Shown here: one piece after another, positions 1 to 9,755 of the stretch | Position numbering within the stretch: position 1 is the first letter of the stretch | Layout of the letters: each line of letters starts with the position of its first letter | Origin: Chloroflexota bacterium | GTDB lineage: Bacteria > Chloroflexota > Anaerolineae > Caldilineales > Caldilineaceae | Direction of reading: 5' to 3' | Length of the DNA: 64,000 nt | Assembly (NCBI GenBank): GCA_018969295.1 | Contig: JAGWYN010000009.1 | Location: forward strand, 62,001 to 126,000 | Notes under the pieces: model-generated | Databases searched by the model: none | Seen by the model: only the letters and a program-made list of their open reading frames with translations | Told to the model about the DNA's origin: nothing | Program-made: the position numbers and the translations under genes

Positions 1-527
1 CGGCTCTGGTGGTGGGGGTGGGTGCGGTCGGTCTGCTGTTTTTGCCGTTGCTGGCCGACCGCAGTGTCACCGCCTTTGCGGTCGATTTGCGGCCAGAGCG
101 GCTGGCGCTGGCCCTGCGGTGGGGGGCCGACGCAGGATTTCTTGCTGGAGATGCTGGGTGTCCGGCGGCGCTGCGTGCGCGCACCGCTGGCCGCGGCGTC
201 GACATCGTTTTTCTCACCGCCCTCACCCCTGCCACGTTGGAGCTTGCGCTGGCTGCGGTGCGCGACGGCGGCACCCTTCTGCTCTTTGGGGCCAAACCGG
301 GTCTGCTGCTCTCGCTCAACGGCTGGGAGATCTGGCGTCGCGAGCTCAATCTGGTGAGCAGCTACTCGGCAACTCCTGACCTGCTGCAGCGAGCGATCGC
401 GGTGCTGCAGCGCCCCCACTACACCTTGGAAGATACAGTCAGCCACGCACTGCCGCTCACCGCCGGTGCCGAGGCTTTTCGGATTGCCCAGAGCGGATCG
501 GCCTCCAAAGTGGTCGTTCAGGGTTGA
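1..527 (+). CDS. Zinc-type medium-chain alcohol dehydrogenase, C-terminal part (5' end outside window)
   Basis: The reading frame is open from the first bases of the window (first full codon at 3) and ends at 527, so only about the last 175 residues are present. It opens in the Rossmann nucleotide fold: the GVGAVG turn lies at the very start, followed by AVDLRPERL. The Asp at the end of the second beta strand suggests NAD(H) rather than NADP(H) preference. The rest matches the coenzyme-domain half of MDR dehydrogenases (sorbitol / threonine dehydrogenase-like). The zinc-binding catalytic domain lies upstream of the window, so substrate and zinc content cannot be judged. Its last ten bases overlap the convergent Fe-ADH gene. 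Confidence 0.8.
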   Translation, partial: ALVVGVGAVGLLFLPLLADRSVTAFAVDLRPERLALALRWGADAGFLAGDAGCPAALRARTAGRGVDIVFLTALTPATLELALAAVRDGGTLLLFGAKPGLLLSLNGWEIWRRELNLVSSYSATPDLLQRAIAVLQRPHYTLEDTVSHALPLTAGAEAFRIAQSGSASKVVVQG

Positions 528-1708
528 AACCGATCCCTACCCCTGAACTCCGACCCTGAACCTGCTGCCAGCAAGACTTCGGTCAGCTCGGTGTCGTCGA
601 GCAGAATCGGGTTGGCTTTCATGCTGGAGGCGGCCTGGGCCTTGGCGACGACGTGGGCTGCATCCTCTGGCTGGAAGCCGTAGGCGGAGAGCGGCGGGAT
701 TTCGCACTGAGCGACCAGGGCCCGAAGCCAGTCGAGGGCGTCCTCAACGGTAGCGGCGGCGTCGCCGGTGAGGAGCGTGGCCAGTTCGGCATAGCGCTGC
801 AGCGCAGGGTGTTGGGGCGCGCGTCGGCGCAGGGCCTGTACGTTGGCAGCACAGACGCCTGGCAGCAGGGCGGCGCAGACTGCGCCATGGGGGGCGGCGT
901 CGTACATGCCGCCGAATGGGCCTGCAAAACCGTGCACTGCGCCCAGCCCGGCATTGGCCAGGGCCAGGCCGCCGCAGAGGCTGGCAAAGGCCATGTCCTG
1001 GCGTGCTGCGCGCTGCTCTCCCTGGCGCACGGCGGTGACGAGCGAGCGGGCTGCGCGCGGCAGCGCTTCCCGGCAGAGCGCGTCGGTGAGCGGGTTGGCG
1101 CGGCTGGAGACGAAGGGTTCGATCAGCTGGGTCAGCGCGTCCAGCCCGGTGGCGGCGGTGACTGCGGGTGGGCTGCTGTAGGTGAGTTCTGGGTCGACCA
1201 GGGCCACGCGGGGCAGCATGGAGGGGCTGCGCATGCTGACCTTGACACGGTGTTCGGGGGAGGAGAGGACTGCGTTGCGGGTGACTTCGCTGCCGGTGCC
1301 TGCGGTCGTGGGCAGGGCGATGAGGGGGAGGGAGGGGTTGGCCAGTGGCTGGGCGCGCCCGATCACCTCGAGGTAGTCGAAGAGGTCGCCCGGGTTGGTG
1401 GTGAGTGCGGCGACCGCCTTGCCTGCGTCCAGCACGCTGCCGCCGCCGACGGCGACGACGAGTTCGGTGTCGGCGGCGGCAGCGGCCCCGGCGACGGCGT
1501 CGGCGACTGTGGGTTCACCGCTGACGCTGAAGAGGGTGCTCTGTACACCTGCACTCTGGAGCAGTTCGAGCAGGGAGTGGGCGCGTGCTGGGTGGGAGCC
1601 GGTGACTACCAGGGCGCGCGTGCCGTAGCTGCGCGCCAGGCTGCCGAGCTCGCGCACGACCCCCTCGCCGAAAAGAATGCGTTGGGCGGTGGCAAATTCG
1701 AAGCGCAT
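518..1708 (-). CDS. Iron-containing alcohol dehydrogenase family protein
   Basis: A 396-residue group III (Fe-ADH) dehydrogenase, usual length for the family, interconverting an alcohol and an aldehyde or ketone with NAD(P). Visible motifs are the coenzyme loop GGGSVLDAGKA (about residues 87-97), PTTAGTGSE (about 132-140), and two metal-site His regions, AVHGFAGPFGG and APHGAV. In the first metal motif, GLDALTQLIEPF, the Asp is kept but the usual second ligand His is Gln. As far as I recall this variant occurs in part of the family, so it does not show inactivity. It is the last gene of a minus-strand run with the GpsA-like gene (30-bp gap) and the P-type ATPase. Substrate unknown. Confidence 0.88.
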   Translation of the reverse strand: MRFEFATAQRILFGEGVVRELGSLARSYGTRALVVTGSHPARAHSLLELLQSAGVQSTLFSVSGEPTVADAVAGAAAAADTELVVAVGGGSVLDAGKAVAALTTNPGDLFDYLEVIGRAQPLANPSLPLIALPTTAGTGSEVTRNAVLSSPEHRVKVSMRSPSMLPRVALVDPELTYSSPPAVTAATGLDALTQLIEPFVSSRANPLTDALCREALPRAARSLVTAVRQGEQRAARQDMAFASLCGGLALANAGLGAVHGFAGPFGGMYDAAPHGAVCAALLPGVCAANVQALRRRAPQHPALQRYAELATLLTGDAAATVEDALDWLRALVAQCEIPPLSAYGFQPEDAAHVVAKAQAASSMKANPILLDDTELTEVLLAAGSGSEFRGRDRFQP

Positions 1709-1738
1709 CAGAGACTTCCTTTCGGATCGGAGCGGGAT

Positions 1739-2803
1739 TCAGACATCTGCGGGGCCTGCAAAGAAGGCATCCCAGGGGAACTCGACCGGCGCGTCGTGGC
1801 AGACGATTTCGATCATCCGGGCCAGCAGGGGCAGGGCTGTGCGGTCGAGCAGCCCCTGGTCGAACAGGGCCTCGACCGTGGGGCCGATGGCCTGGGCCAG
1901 CTGGGCGCCCTCGATCGTATCGTCGGGCATCCACTGGCTTTTGGCGACGGAGTAGGGGAGGCCTTGGCCGAGGTGCCAGCCCATCCGGCTGTTGCGTCCG
2001 CCCATGCTGGTGACATAGAGGTCTCCGGCGCCGGGCAATGTGAAGACGCTGCGGCGTTGGCCGCCCATCTGGTCGACCAGGTAAGCGGTTTCCCACAGCC
2101 CCTGGGCGAAGATTGCGGCGGAGAGGTTGTGCATGGCGGCATGGTTGGGGGCTTCGCTGGCTTTGGCGAGCAGTCCGCCGACACAGCCGACGGCCAGCGC
2201 GTAGACATTTTTGAGGGCGACGCACGTTTCGACCCCGACCATGTCGGTAGAAGTCCAGACATGGTAGTAGCGGGTGCGCAACCAGGTGGCTACCTGCTCG
2301 ATCCGCTCTGGATCGCTGCCGGTGAGCACCACACAGGTGTCGCGTTCGGCGGCAAGCTCGCCGGCAATTGAGGGGCCACCGATCGCCAGCAGGGGAGTAG
2401 ATGCCTGCTGGGCGGGGGTCAGGTGGCTGCGCAGGCGGTGGGGGAGCAGTTCCAGATGGTGGCCAGTTCCAGAGAGGCCTTTGGTCAGAAAGAGCAGGGG
2501 GGTCTTTGGGGGCAGGACCGGGCGCAGCATCTGGCCGGCCCAGTCGATGCCCAGCGAATTGACCCCGACAACGACCAGGTCGGCCCCGGCAACCACCTCG
2601 CCCAGTCGATCGTAGGGGTAGGGGGTCACCTGGTCGCGCAGACGAGTTCGCAGACGGGGGTGGACGTGGTTTTCGTGGATCTCTTCGACGATGTCGCTGT
2701 CGAGGTGGGTACCGACCAGGCTGACAGCGTGGCCGTTGTCAGCGAGCGGCATCGTGAATGCGCTGCCCATGACTCCGGCTCCGAGCACGACGATTTTTGC
2801 CAT
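1739..2803 (-). CDS. gpsA: Glycerol-3-phosphate dehydrogenase, GpsA-like
   Basis: A 354-residue NAD(P)-dependent dehydrogenase of the GpsA fold, expected to reduce dihydroxyacetone phosphate to sn-glycerol 3-phosphate for phospholipid synthesis. Motifs: N-terminal GAGVMG dinucleotide turn; LTKGLSG; GGPSIAGELA in place of the usual GPSFAxE; the ALKNVYALAVG helix carrying the catalytic Lys; LPGAGDLYVT; and GRNSRMGWHLGQG. All occur in the GpsA order, but several positions differ from typical GpsA, so a specialised paralogue acting on a related phosphate is possible. It starts at the ATG at 2803 and lies between the P-type ATPase and Fe-ADH genes on the same strand, probably one transcript. Confidence 0.82.
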   Translation of the reverse strand: MAKIVVLGAGVMGSAFTMPLADNGHAVSLVGTHLDSDIVEEIHENHVHPRLRTRLRDQVTPYPYDRLGEVVAGADLVVVGVNSLGIDWAGQMLRPVLPPKTPLLFLTKGLSGTGHHLELLPHRLRSHLTPAQQASTPLLAIGGPSIAGELAAERDTCVVLTGSDPERIEQVATWLRTRYYHVWTSTDMVGVETCVALKNVYALAVGCVGGLLAKASEAPNHAAMHNLSAAIFAQGLWETAYLVDQMGGQRRSVFTLPGAGDLYVTSMGGRNSRMGWHLGQGLPYSVAKSQWMPDDTIEGAQLAQAIGPTVEALFDQGLLDRTALPLLARMIEIVCHDAPVEFPWDAFFAGPADV

Positions 2804-2836
2804 GGCAAACCGTTCTCTCCTTGGTGTAAGAGCAGG

Positions 2837-4885
2837 TTATGTTGTTTGAGTGGACGCCTGTCTGGCTGCGGCCAGGCGGGGAAGCATGGTGACGACCAGG
2901 CCTCCGCCGATGCTCAGCAAATTGAGTGCGGTCGTTGCTGGCAGGCTCCAGCCCCAAAACCAGATGCCGATCAACCCGAGGGCGCTGGTCCCGAGCACAG
3001 GGATCTGCATGGCGCTCTGGGTTTGTGCGGCTTCTTTGGCCAGTTTGAAGAGTGCTGGGAGCGCCGTGAGGTTGGGCTCCAGCAGGACCGCGTGGGCGCT
3101 GCCTGTGGCCAGCGGTGTGGCCCCTGCGATCGAGACCGAGACATTGGCCTGGCGGAAGGCGATGGCGTCGTTGATGCCGTCGCCGACGAAGCAGACGTTG
3201 TGTCCGGTGGCCTGCAGGTGTTGGAGGATCGCCAGTTTGTCGGTCGGGAGTGCCTCGGCGTAGAAGTCGTCGGCGCCGATCTGGGCGGCCAGTTGGCGGG
3301 TGGCTTCGACCCGGTCACCCGAGACGACGATGACGCTGCGGATCGAGGTCTGTTCGCGCAGCTGGGCGATCATGGCGGGCACCTCGGCGCGCAACACTGC
3401 GCTCAGCTCGATGGCGCCGATCGCGTGGCCGTCGCGTGCGACCCAGACCTGCGAGAGGCCAGCCTGGCTCTCTCCCGCAAGGGTGGGCAATGCAGGGAAG
3501 GCAACCCCCTGCTGTTGCAAGAAGCGTGCGCTGCCGACGTGGATGGTGTGGCCGCCCATGCGGGCGATGACCCCGAGCCCGACCTGCAGCTCAGCGTCGT
3601 CGAGGGGGAGAACTGGGAGGTTGTGTGCTCGGCTGGCGGCCAGAATGGCGTGTGCGATCGGATGTGTCTGGTGCTGTTCGGCGGCTGCGGCATAGGTCAG
3701 CAGTTCTGATTCGGTGGTGGTGCCCAGCGTGTGCAGTGCAGCCACCAGGGGGATCGACTCGGTGAGCGTGCCAGTCTTGTCGAAGACGATCGTGTCGATC
3801 TGCGGCAGCAGCTCGAAGGTGCGGCCATCTTTGATCAGAATTTTGTGTTCGGCTGCGAAGAGAAAAGAATTGAGGAGGCCGATCGCACCAAAGTTGCTCA
3901 GCTGGCGGAAGGGGTGGAGGTCGATCATGGCGGCAGCCGGGTAGGGGCCGAGCAGCGGCAGGGTGAGGGCGGCGGCGCCCAGCGTAGGGATCATCAGCCT
4001 GTCGGTCAGCTGGTCCATACGCAGTTGGTGGGTGCTGCGGTAGTCAGCTGTCTGGGCCAGGAGCTGGCCAACCCTGCTGGCCAGGGCGGTCGCTGGGTCC
4101 TGTTCGACCCGCACCTCCAGCCGGCCGGTGAGCAGCAAGGTCGCTGCAAAGACCCGATCTCCGGTCTGTTTTTCCACCGGGTGGGACTCGCCCGTCAGCA
4201 TATCTTCGGCCACAGCGGCGGACTCGCTGTGCAGGATCTGTCCATCGACCGGGATGATTTCACCGGCGTAGACCACAACCACGTCCCCCACCTGCAACTC
4301 AGCGGTCTTGCGTTCGACGGCGACGCCGTCGACCTGTTGGTGGGCGTTTTGTTGGTAAGAGACCAGGTTGTCGATCAAGGTCTGAGCCTGTTGATCTCGG
4401 AGAGTGTTCAGGAGTTTGGCGTTGAAGAAGAAGGAGAGCACAGTAAAATTGCCCAGCGCCCAGTAGCCGCCGGTGATGTATGCCGTGTTGACCATAGCGA
4501 TGAGCAGGTTGATGTCGGGGCGGCGTCGCGTGCGCAGGTTCTGGTAGGCAGCGACATAGAGATGCCAGCTGCCGTAGACCAGCCCGGGCAGGCTGAGCAG
4601 CTGCAATGGCCCGGACCACACGAGGGCAGCCACGGCAGCGGCGGCGGAGAGGCCGGTGATGGCCAGGCCGCGGTTGAGGGTGCGGTCGGCGGGAGAGAGC
4701 TGGGCAAGTTGGCTGGTTGGCTGGAGTGTCTGGACGAGCTTCTGGCGTGGGTCCCCGTAGCGCACAAACAGTTGATGGATCGCAGGGGCCAGCCAGTTCT
4801 CTTCAAATTCGTTGAACCTGTTGCGCAGCAGCGCGCCCAGCTGTTGAAAGCGGGTTGGCCGGGCAAGGGTGTCGCTTATCGACAT
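2837..4885 (-). CDS. P1B-like P-type ATPase lacking the CPx motif
   Basis: A 682-residue membrane ATPase. Core catalytic motifs are intact: TGES at 231-234, the phosphorylated Asp in DKTGTLT at 369, and the hinge GDGIND at 568-573. The overall order (no N-terminal CxxC metal-binding domain, membrane segments around 105-160 and 295-350, C-terminal membrane pair from about 630) is that of heavy-metal P1B pumps. The transmembrane metal motif CPC/CPx that should precede the catalytic loop is missing; in that place the protein has DLHPF (H324, P325, F326). The transported ion is therefore unclear. It is the first gene of the minus-strand run leading into the gpsA-like gene (33-bp gap). Confidence 0.85.
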   Translation of the reverse strand: MSISDTLARPTRFQQLGALLRNRFNEFEENWLAPAIHQLFVRYGDPRQKLVQTLQPTSQLAQLSPADRTLNRGLAITGLSAAAAVAALVWSGPLQLLSLPGLVYGSWHLYVAAYQNLRTRRRPDINLLIAMVNTAYITGGYWALGNFTVLSFFFNAKLLNTLRDQQAQTLIDNLVSYQQNAHQQVDGVAVERKTAELQVGDVVVVYAGEIIPVDGQILHSESAAVAEDMLTGESHPVEKQTGDRVFAATLLLTGRLEVRVEQDPATALASRVGQLLAQTADYRSTHQLRMDQLTDRLMIPTLGAAALTLPLLGPYPAAAMIDLHPFRQLSNFGAIGLLNSFLFAAEHKILIKDGRTFELLPQIDTIVFDKTGTLTESIPLVAALHTLGTTTESELLTYAAAAEQHQTHPIAHAILAASRAHNLPVLPLDDAELQVGLGVIARMGGHTIHVGSARFLQQQGVAFPALPTLAGESQAGLSQVWVARDGHAIGAIELSAVLRAEVPAMIAQLREQTSIRSVIVVSGDRVEATRQLAAQIGADDFYAEALPTDKLAILQHLQATGHNVCFVGDGINDAIAFRQANVSVSIAGATPLATGSAHAVLLEPNLTALPALFKLAKEAAQTQSAMQIPVLGTSALGLIGIWFWGWSLPATTALNLLSIGGGLVVTMLPRLAAARQASTQTT

Positions 4886-4969
4886 AAAAATTACTCCGAT
4901 CCAAGGCTGCCTATGAAAGCGCTGTAGGGATCTCCCTGCTTTTGATTGTAGCCGAAGGGAGATGGTTTT

Positions 4970-5995
<1,026 letters not shown>

Positions 5996-6001
5996 AGCTG
6001 G

Positions 6002-6008
6002 CTCCTTT
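6002..6008 (-). promoter_or_regulatory. Ribosome binding site fixing the GTG start of the aldo/keto reductase
   Basis: Reading the minus strand, AAAGGAG lies six bases before a GTG at 5995. The upstream ATG at 6040 has no comparable site, so this decides the start. Confidence 0.75.
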
Positions 6009-6240
6009 CGCAGCGGATTGGCGGTTTGGAATTGTTCCACCCAGTGTTTGGCTCGTCTTGTCCTGGTTGGGGGTGGCCCGACTGCACGTTGGCTTCTCGG
6101 CCAGAGCGATCGTAGACGATTTTGGGCAGATCGTCTAAAATGGAGAGCGACGATCTGCTGTCTGGTCTGCAGGCAGCAGGGTGGGTATTTTTCCCATCCT
6201 GGCCATCGAAGTTCAAATCAAGCGACGAAGGGATTCTCGA

Positions 6241-6660
6241 ATGAACGCACAAGTGAGCTGGCAGGGGGGGATGCAGTTTGAGGGCACTGCCGACAGCGGC
6301 CACACGCTCGTGCTCGATGCATCGCAGGAGGTAGGCGGCGCGGATCGGGGGTTTCGCCCGATGGAATTGATGGCAGTCAGCCTGGCGGGCTGCACAGCGA
6401 TGGATGTCATTTCAATTCTGCGCAAAAAGCGTCAGGCGGTGACGAGTTTTGAGGTCAAAGTGAGCACCCAGGGTGCGAGTGGGCACCCGCATGTCTTCAC
6501 GGCGATCGAGCTGACCTACGTAGTGCGTGGCAAGGGGATCGACCCTGCTGCGGTCGAGCGGGCGATGCAGCTTTCTGCAGACACCTACTGTCCGGCGCAG
6601 GCGATGTTGCGCCAGGCGGCGCCGATCACGTTGAAGTACGAGATCATCGAAGAGGGGTGA
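6241..6660 (+). CDS. OsmC family peroxiredoxin-like protein
   Basis: A 139-residue OsmC/Ohr-superfamily protein of the YhfA/OsmC subgroup. These are small cytoplasmic dimers that reduce organic hydroperoxides through two Cys. Both are present: one in the helix MAVSLAGCTAMD (about residue 50), the other in TYCPAQAML (about 117). The start is placed at the ATG at 6241 (MNAQVSWQGG); an in-frame ATG 60 bases upstream would add a tail that does not fit the family. Its 3' end overlaps the convergent crcB gene by 17 bases. Confidence 0.9.
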   Translation: MNAQVSWQGGMQFEGTADSGHTLVLDASQEVGGADRGFRPMELMAVSLAGCTAMDVISILRKKRQAVTSFEVKVSTQGASGHPHVFTAIELTYVVRGKGIDPAAVERAMQLSADTYCPAQAMLRQAAPITLKYEIIEEG

Positions 6661-7030
6661 ATGAGCGGGCGAGTGTAAGCCCGCCCCACACGGCCAGCAG
6701 GCCGAGGAGATTGTTGCTGGCCAGGTTGAAGGCCAGCAATGTCCAGCTCTGGTTGCGCAGCAGTGCAAGGCTGTCGTAGCCAAAGGTGGAGAAGGTGGTG
6801 AAAGCGCCCAGAAAGCCGACGACAAAAAACAATTTGAGTTCAGGGGCCACTGCGACGCGCTGGCCAGCGAAGCCATAAAAAAGTCCAGCGAGAAAACAGC
6901 CGACGACATTGACGATCAACGTGCCGTAGGGAAAGGTGCCACCCAGCCGTTGGGTGGCCCACAGGCCGACCCAGAAACGCAGGTTGGCACCGAGCACGGC
7001 ACCTGCCGAAACAGAAAAAAAAGCGTACAT
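6644..7030 (-). CDS. crcB: Fluoride ion channel CrcB/Fluc
   Basis: A 128-residue, four-helix membrane protein that lets fluoride leave the cell; it works as a dual-topology dimer. Family motifs are clear: GAVLGANLRFWVG near the N-terminus, GTLIVNVVGCFLAG around 36-50, and the GFLGAFTTFSTFGYD segment around 75-90 with its Phe and Ser/Thr track. Length is normal. It lies 18 bp downstream of the PHAX-domain gene on the same strand. No fluoride riboswitch is seen in that short gap. Confidence 0.93.
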   Translation of the reverse strand: MYAFFSVSAGAVLGANLRFWVGLWATQRLGGTFPYGTLIVNVVGCFLAGLFYGFAGQRVAVAPELKLFFVVGFLGAFTTFSTFGYDSLALLRNQSWTLLAFNLASNNLLGLLAVWGGLTLARSFTPLR

Positions 7031-7048
7031 CCTGCTGGACAGCCTTTT

Positions 7049-7882
7049 TTATTCTTTGGATTGGGCCTCACGCTTGGCGCGCTGAAGATTTTTGGAACTG
7101 CACGACTGGGCCCACAGACCGGTGAGCTGGTTTTTGGGGTCGTTGACCGGGTAACCTTCGACAATCACCTCGTCCTGGGGGTCGGCTTTGAGTGCGGCCT
7201 CGACTTTTTCCCACTGTTTGTGGGCCACAAAGACGGCGATCGTGGCCTTGCTGGTGTCGGGGATGGGGGGGAGCCCCTTGGGCATGATGGGCGGCGCTTT
7301 TTGGCCGAGGATCAGCAAGGTACAGGTTTCCAGCTTTTTGATCTGTTTGGGGCGGCCGATGAGGGTTGTCTTCATAACTGCCAGGCCTCTTTTGAGTGGG
7401 TCGATGGTCAATGCCGCCTTGAGCAAGCCTACAGCTTGTTCGAGTGTGGGCGGTGAAGGTTTGGGTGCGGGTGGAAGTGGATTGGGCGAGGGCTCGGCGG
7501 ATTTGGGTTTTTTGTTGTTGAGCGGCGAGGGGGGAAGCCCAAAAACTTTGCGGCGCTGGCGTGCGGACATCTGGTCGCGGGCCAGCAAAAAAAAGACCCC
7601 GCCAGCTGTCCGGCGGCGATCTCCTTGTTTGGTCAGCATTCCTCCGGCAGCCTCGATCTCCAGCGTGCGTTGATAGGTGCTCTCGACGCTTTCCATCCCC
7701 ACCATGGCTGCGACCGAGCGCATCAACCAGAGATTGGGCTCTTTGAGCTCGGTTGCCATTTCCCGGATACGGCCTACATCGACAGGATGGAGGCCGACCG
7801 GTTCTTCGTGCGGCTGATCGGGGGGCGGTGGCTCCCCAGAGAGTGGATCGGGCGGCAACTGGGACAACATTTCATCGGTCAT
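7049..7882 (-). CDS. PHAX RNA-binding domain protein
   Basis: A 277-residue protein whose N-terminal third (about residues 37-100) matches the RNA-binding domain of the eukaryotic snRNA export adaptor PHAX. It has a helix ATELKEPNLWLMRSVAAMVG, then LEIEAAGGM, then RRRTAGGVFFLLAR; the RRRTxGGVF core is the signature of that family (Pfam PHAX_RNA-bd). A Pro/Lys-rich linker (about 118-150) leads to a C-terminal region (about 155-277) containing LLILGQKAPP and KATIAVFVAHKQWEKVE, which I do not recognise. There is no signal peptide; it is probably cytoplasmic and RNA-binding. It lies upstream of crcB and downstream of the SH3 protein gene. The assignment rests on motif recognition only. Confidence 0.75.
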   Translation of the reverse strand: MTDEMLSQLPPDPLSGEPPPPDQPHEEPVGLHPVDVGRIREMATELKEPNLWLMRSVAAMVGMESVESTYQRTLEIEAAGGMLTKQGDRRRTAGGVFFLLARDQMSARQRRKVFGLPPSPLNNKKPKSAEPSPNPLPPAPKPSPPTLEQAVGLLKAALTIDPLKRGLAVMKTTLIGRPKQIKKLETCTLLILGQKAPPIMPKGLPPIPDTSKATIAVFVAHKQWEKVEAALKADPQDEVIVEGYPVNDPKNQLTGLWAQSCSSKNLQRAKREAQSKE

Positions 7883-7919
7883 GGCAGCATCTCGGTTTCG
7901 CTGTAGGGCAGAGAGCGGG

Positions 7920-9755
7920 TCAGGGTGTCTGTGCGGCGATCAGCGTTTGTTCGACGCGAGTCAGCCCTGAGATCGCTTCACCAAACTCGGTATCTGCGGT
8001 ACGGAGCAGTTCCAGATCGCCGGCCTGGACTGCGCTGGCCAGAGAATCGGCGGCGGCGGCGTAGGCGAGGGCAGCTGATTCGAGCTGGGTGTGCAACGTC
8101 TGGGCGGAGGCCGGGACAGCCAGTTCGCCGACACTGGCAGCTGTGCGCCTGAGCAGGGTCAGTGCAGCGTTGGCACGTGTCCGCCAGCTGCTGTCATTGA
8201 CGAGCGCCCCGTTGTTGTTGGCTTCAGCCAACAGGCTGTCGATGCTGGTCTGGACAACATCAAACTGGCTGACCAGCCCCAGCGCTGCATCGACGTAGGA
8301 GGCGAGCTCTGTATCGACAGCAGCTGGCAGCGGTGTCGGTGTGGGCAGCAGGACCCCGAGCCCTGCTGTCGGCGATGTGGCAGGGGTCTCTACCGGTGTA
8401 CCGTCGGGGTTGACGACTGGAACCGTGTTCAAGTCTGGCAGATTGGCGACAAGCGTTGCAAAGACCCAGCCGCCGTTGTCGAGACGCAGCCAGCTGCCGT
8501 CGGCGTTGCGGCCGACGACGGTGATCTCCTGGCCGGTCACGGTGCCGCCGATCGTTTCGAAGGTAGTGCCTGGGCCAGATCGTAGATTGGCGTCCACAGT
8601 GACGGTAGGTCTGGGGGTCGTCGCTGGGGGGGGAGCTGGTGTGGCGGTCGGTGCAGCTTCGCCACCGGTGGTTTCTGTGCTGCCCTGCACTGCCGCGAGA
8701 ATTTCGTCGGTGACTGTCGGCACACTGGCCGTCAGTTCGGCGACCAGGAAAGCAGCGATCCACTGGTTGGTGGCCAGCAGATACCAGGCACCGTCTGTAC
8801 TGGCTGCGGCGACTTCCAAGAGATCGTTGGTCCGGGCCTGGCCGACCACGGCGAAGGTGGTACCAGGGCCGCTGCGTAGATTGGCGTTGTCGGTGATCAC
8901 ACTCGTATTGACAAGGGTCAGGGCAGGACTGACCGGAGCAGCTGTCTCAGTCAGGGCAGCTGTCTCAGTCAGGGCAGCTGTCTCAGTCAGGGCAGCTGTC
9001 TCAGTCAGGGCAGCTGTCTCAGTCAGGGCAGCTGTCTCAGTCAGGGCAGCTGTCTCAGTCAGGGCAGCTGTCTCGGTCAGGGCAGCTGTCTCGGTCAGGG
9101 CAGCTGTCTCGGTCAGGGCAGCTGGCAGCAGCACGTCGACGGAGACGGAACCATCAGGGAGAGGAGCGACCACAACTTCGACCGGGATGCGGTCGGTCTG
9201 GAGCGGAGAGAGCTGGACTGTGACCGAAGCGGGCACGGTGGTTGTCAACGTCTGTGTCAACACGAAGTCAAGTTCGAGCTCCAGGGTTACGGGAACCGTG
9301 CTGGCCAGGGAGGTCGGCGTGAGGAGTTCGGTGGCTGCGAGGGGCTCTTCGGGCAGGGCGCTCTCTGTTGCGGCGGTTTCTCCGTCTGTGGCTGTTTGGG
9401 TGCTGGTCAGCGCTTCGCTGGCCGTCAGCACCTGGGTGGCAGCCAGTGGATCGCTGTCTGGGGGGAGGCTAGCTGCCGCCGTCAAGAGTTCGGTGCTGCT
9501 CAGGTCTGTGGCAGCGGTCACGGCAGTGGTGGGCAGCAGGGTGATCGTGAAGGGAATTGCCTGTCGGATTTTGATACGAAGTGGCTGCTCCAGCAAGCGG
9601 GGGCTGCTGCTGTCCGCAGGTGTTTCAGCCTCTTCAGCCATTGCATCCTGTTGCAGTGGGGCTGCCTGCATTGCTGCGCTGTGGGACAGCTGCAGCCAGA
9701 GCACAGCCAACAGGGTAAAGGCGATCGTGATCAAGGCAATACTTTTGCGGCGCAT
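7920..9755 (-). CDS. Secreted SH3-domain protein with TETAAL repeats
   Basis: A 611-residue exported protein. The N-terminus (MRRKSIALITIAFTLLAVLW) is a signal peptide or anchor. Residues about 30-200 are low-complexity Thr/Ala/Ser/Glu sequence. Ten perfect TETAAL hexapeptides follow, encoded by the 18-bp repeat at 8942-9121. Two bacterial SH3 (SH3b) domains come next, each with the NANLRSGPGTTF motif (about 285-335 and 390-440), and then a helical tail. SH3b domains usually bind cell-wall or peptide ligands. It probably acts at the cell surface, possibly in envelope attachment; the exact role is unknown. It is divergent from ettA across a 142-bp gap. Confidence 0.78.
   Translation of the reverse strand: MRRKSIALITIAFTLLAVLWLQLSHSAAMQAAPLQQDAMAEEAETPADSSSPRLLEQPLRIKIRQAIPFTITLLPTTAVTAATDLSSTELLTAAASLPPDSDPLAATQVLTASEALTSTQTATDGETAATESALPEEPLAATELLTPTSLASTVPVTLELELDFVLTQTLTTTVPASVTVQLSPLQTDRIPVEVVVAPLPDGSVSVDVLLPAALTETAALTETAALTETAALTETAALTETAALTETAALTETAALTETAALTETAALTETAAPVSPALTLVNTSVITDNANLRSGPGTTFAVVGQARTNDLLEVAAASTDGAWYLLATNQWIAAFLVAELTASVPTVTDEILAAVQGSTETTGGEAAPTATPAPPPATTPRPTVTVDANLRSGPGTTFETIGGTVTGQEITVVGRNADGSWLRLDNGGWVFATLVANLPDLNTVPVVNPDGTPVETPATSPTAGLGVLLPTPTPLPAAVDTELASYVDAALGLVSQFDVVQTSIDSLLAEANNNGALVNDSSWRTRANAALTLLRRTAASVGELAVPASAQTLHTQLESAALAYAAAADSLASAVQAGDLELLRTADTEFGEAISGLTRVEQTLIAAQTP
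8942..9121 (+). repeat. Ten-copy 18-bp tandem repeat inside the SH3 protein gene
   Basis: Ten head-to-tail copies of an 18-bp unit, CTGTCTCAGTCAGGGCAG. Seven copies carry CAG and three carry CGG at one position, and the variant copies lie together at one end. On the minus strand each unit encodes TETAAL. The near-identity points to recent expansion by slippage or unequal recombination. Because 18 is divisible by three, copy changes keep the frame. Confidence 0.95.

Noticed and set aside
653..2371. A 572-codon open plus-strand frame opposite the Fe-ADH and gpsA-like genes
   Set aside because: It is antisense to two clear enzymes; the product is Gly/Ala/Asp-rich with no domain. High GC makes long antisense frames common here.
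7031..7048. Fluoride riboswitch before crcB
   Set aside because: The gap to the upstream gene is only 18 bp, too short for the aptamer.
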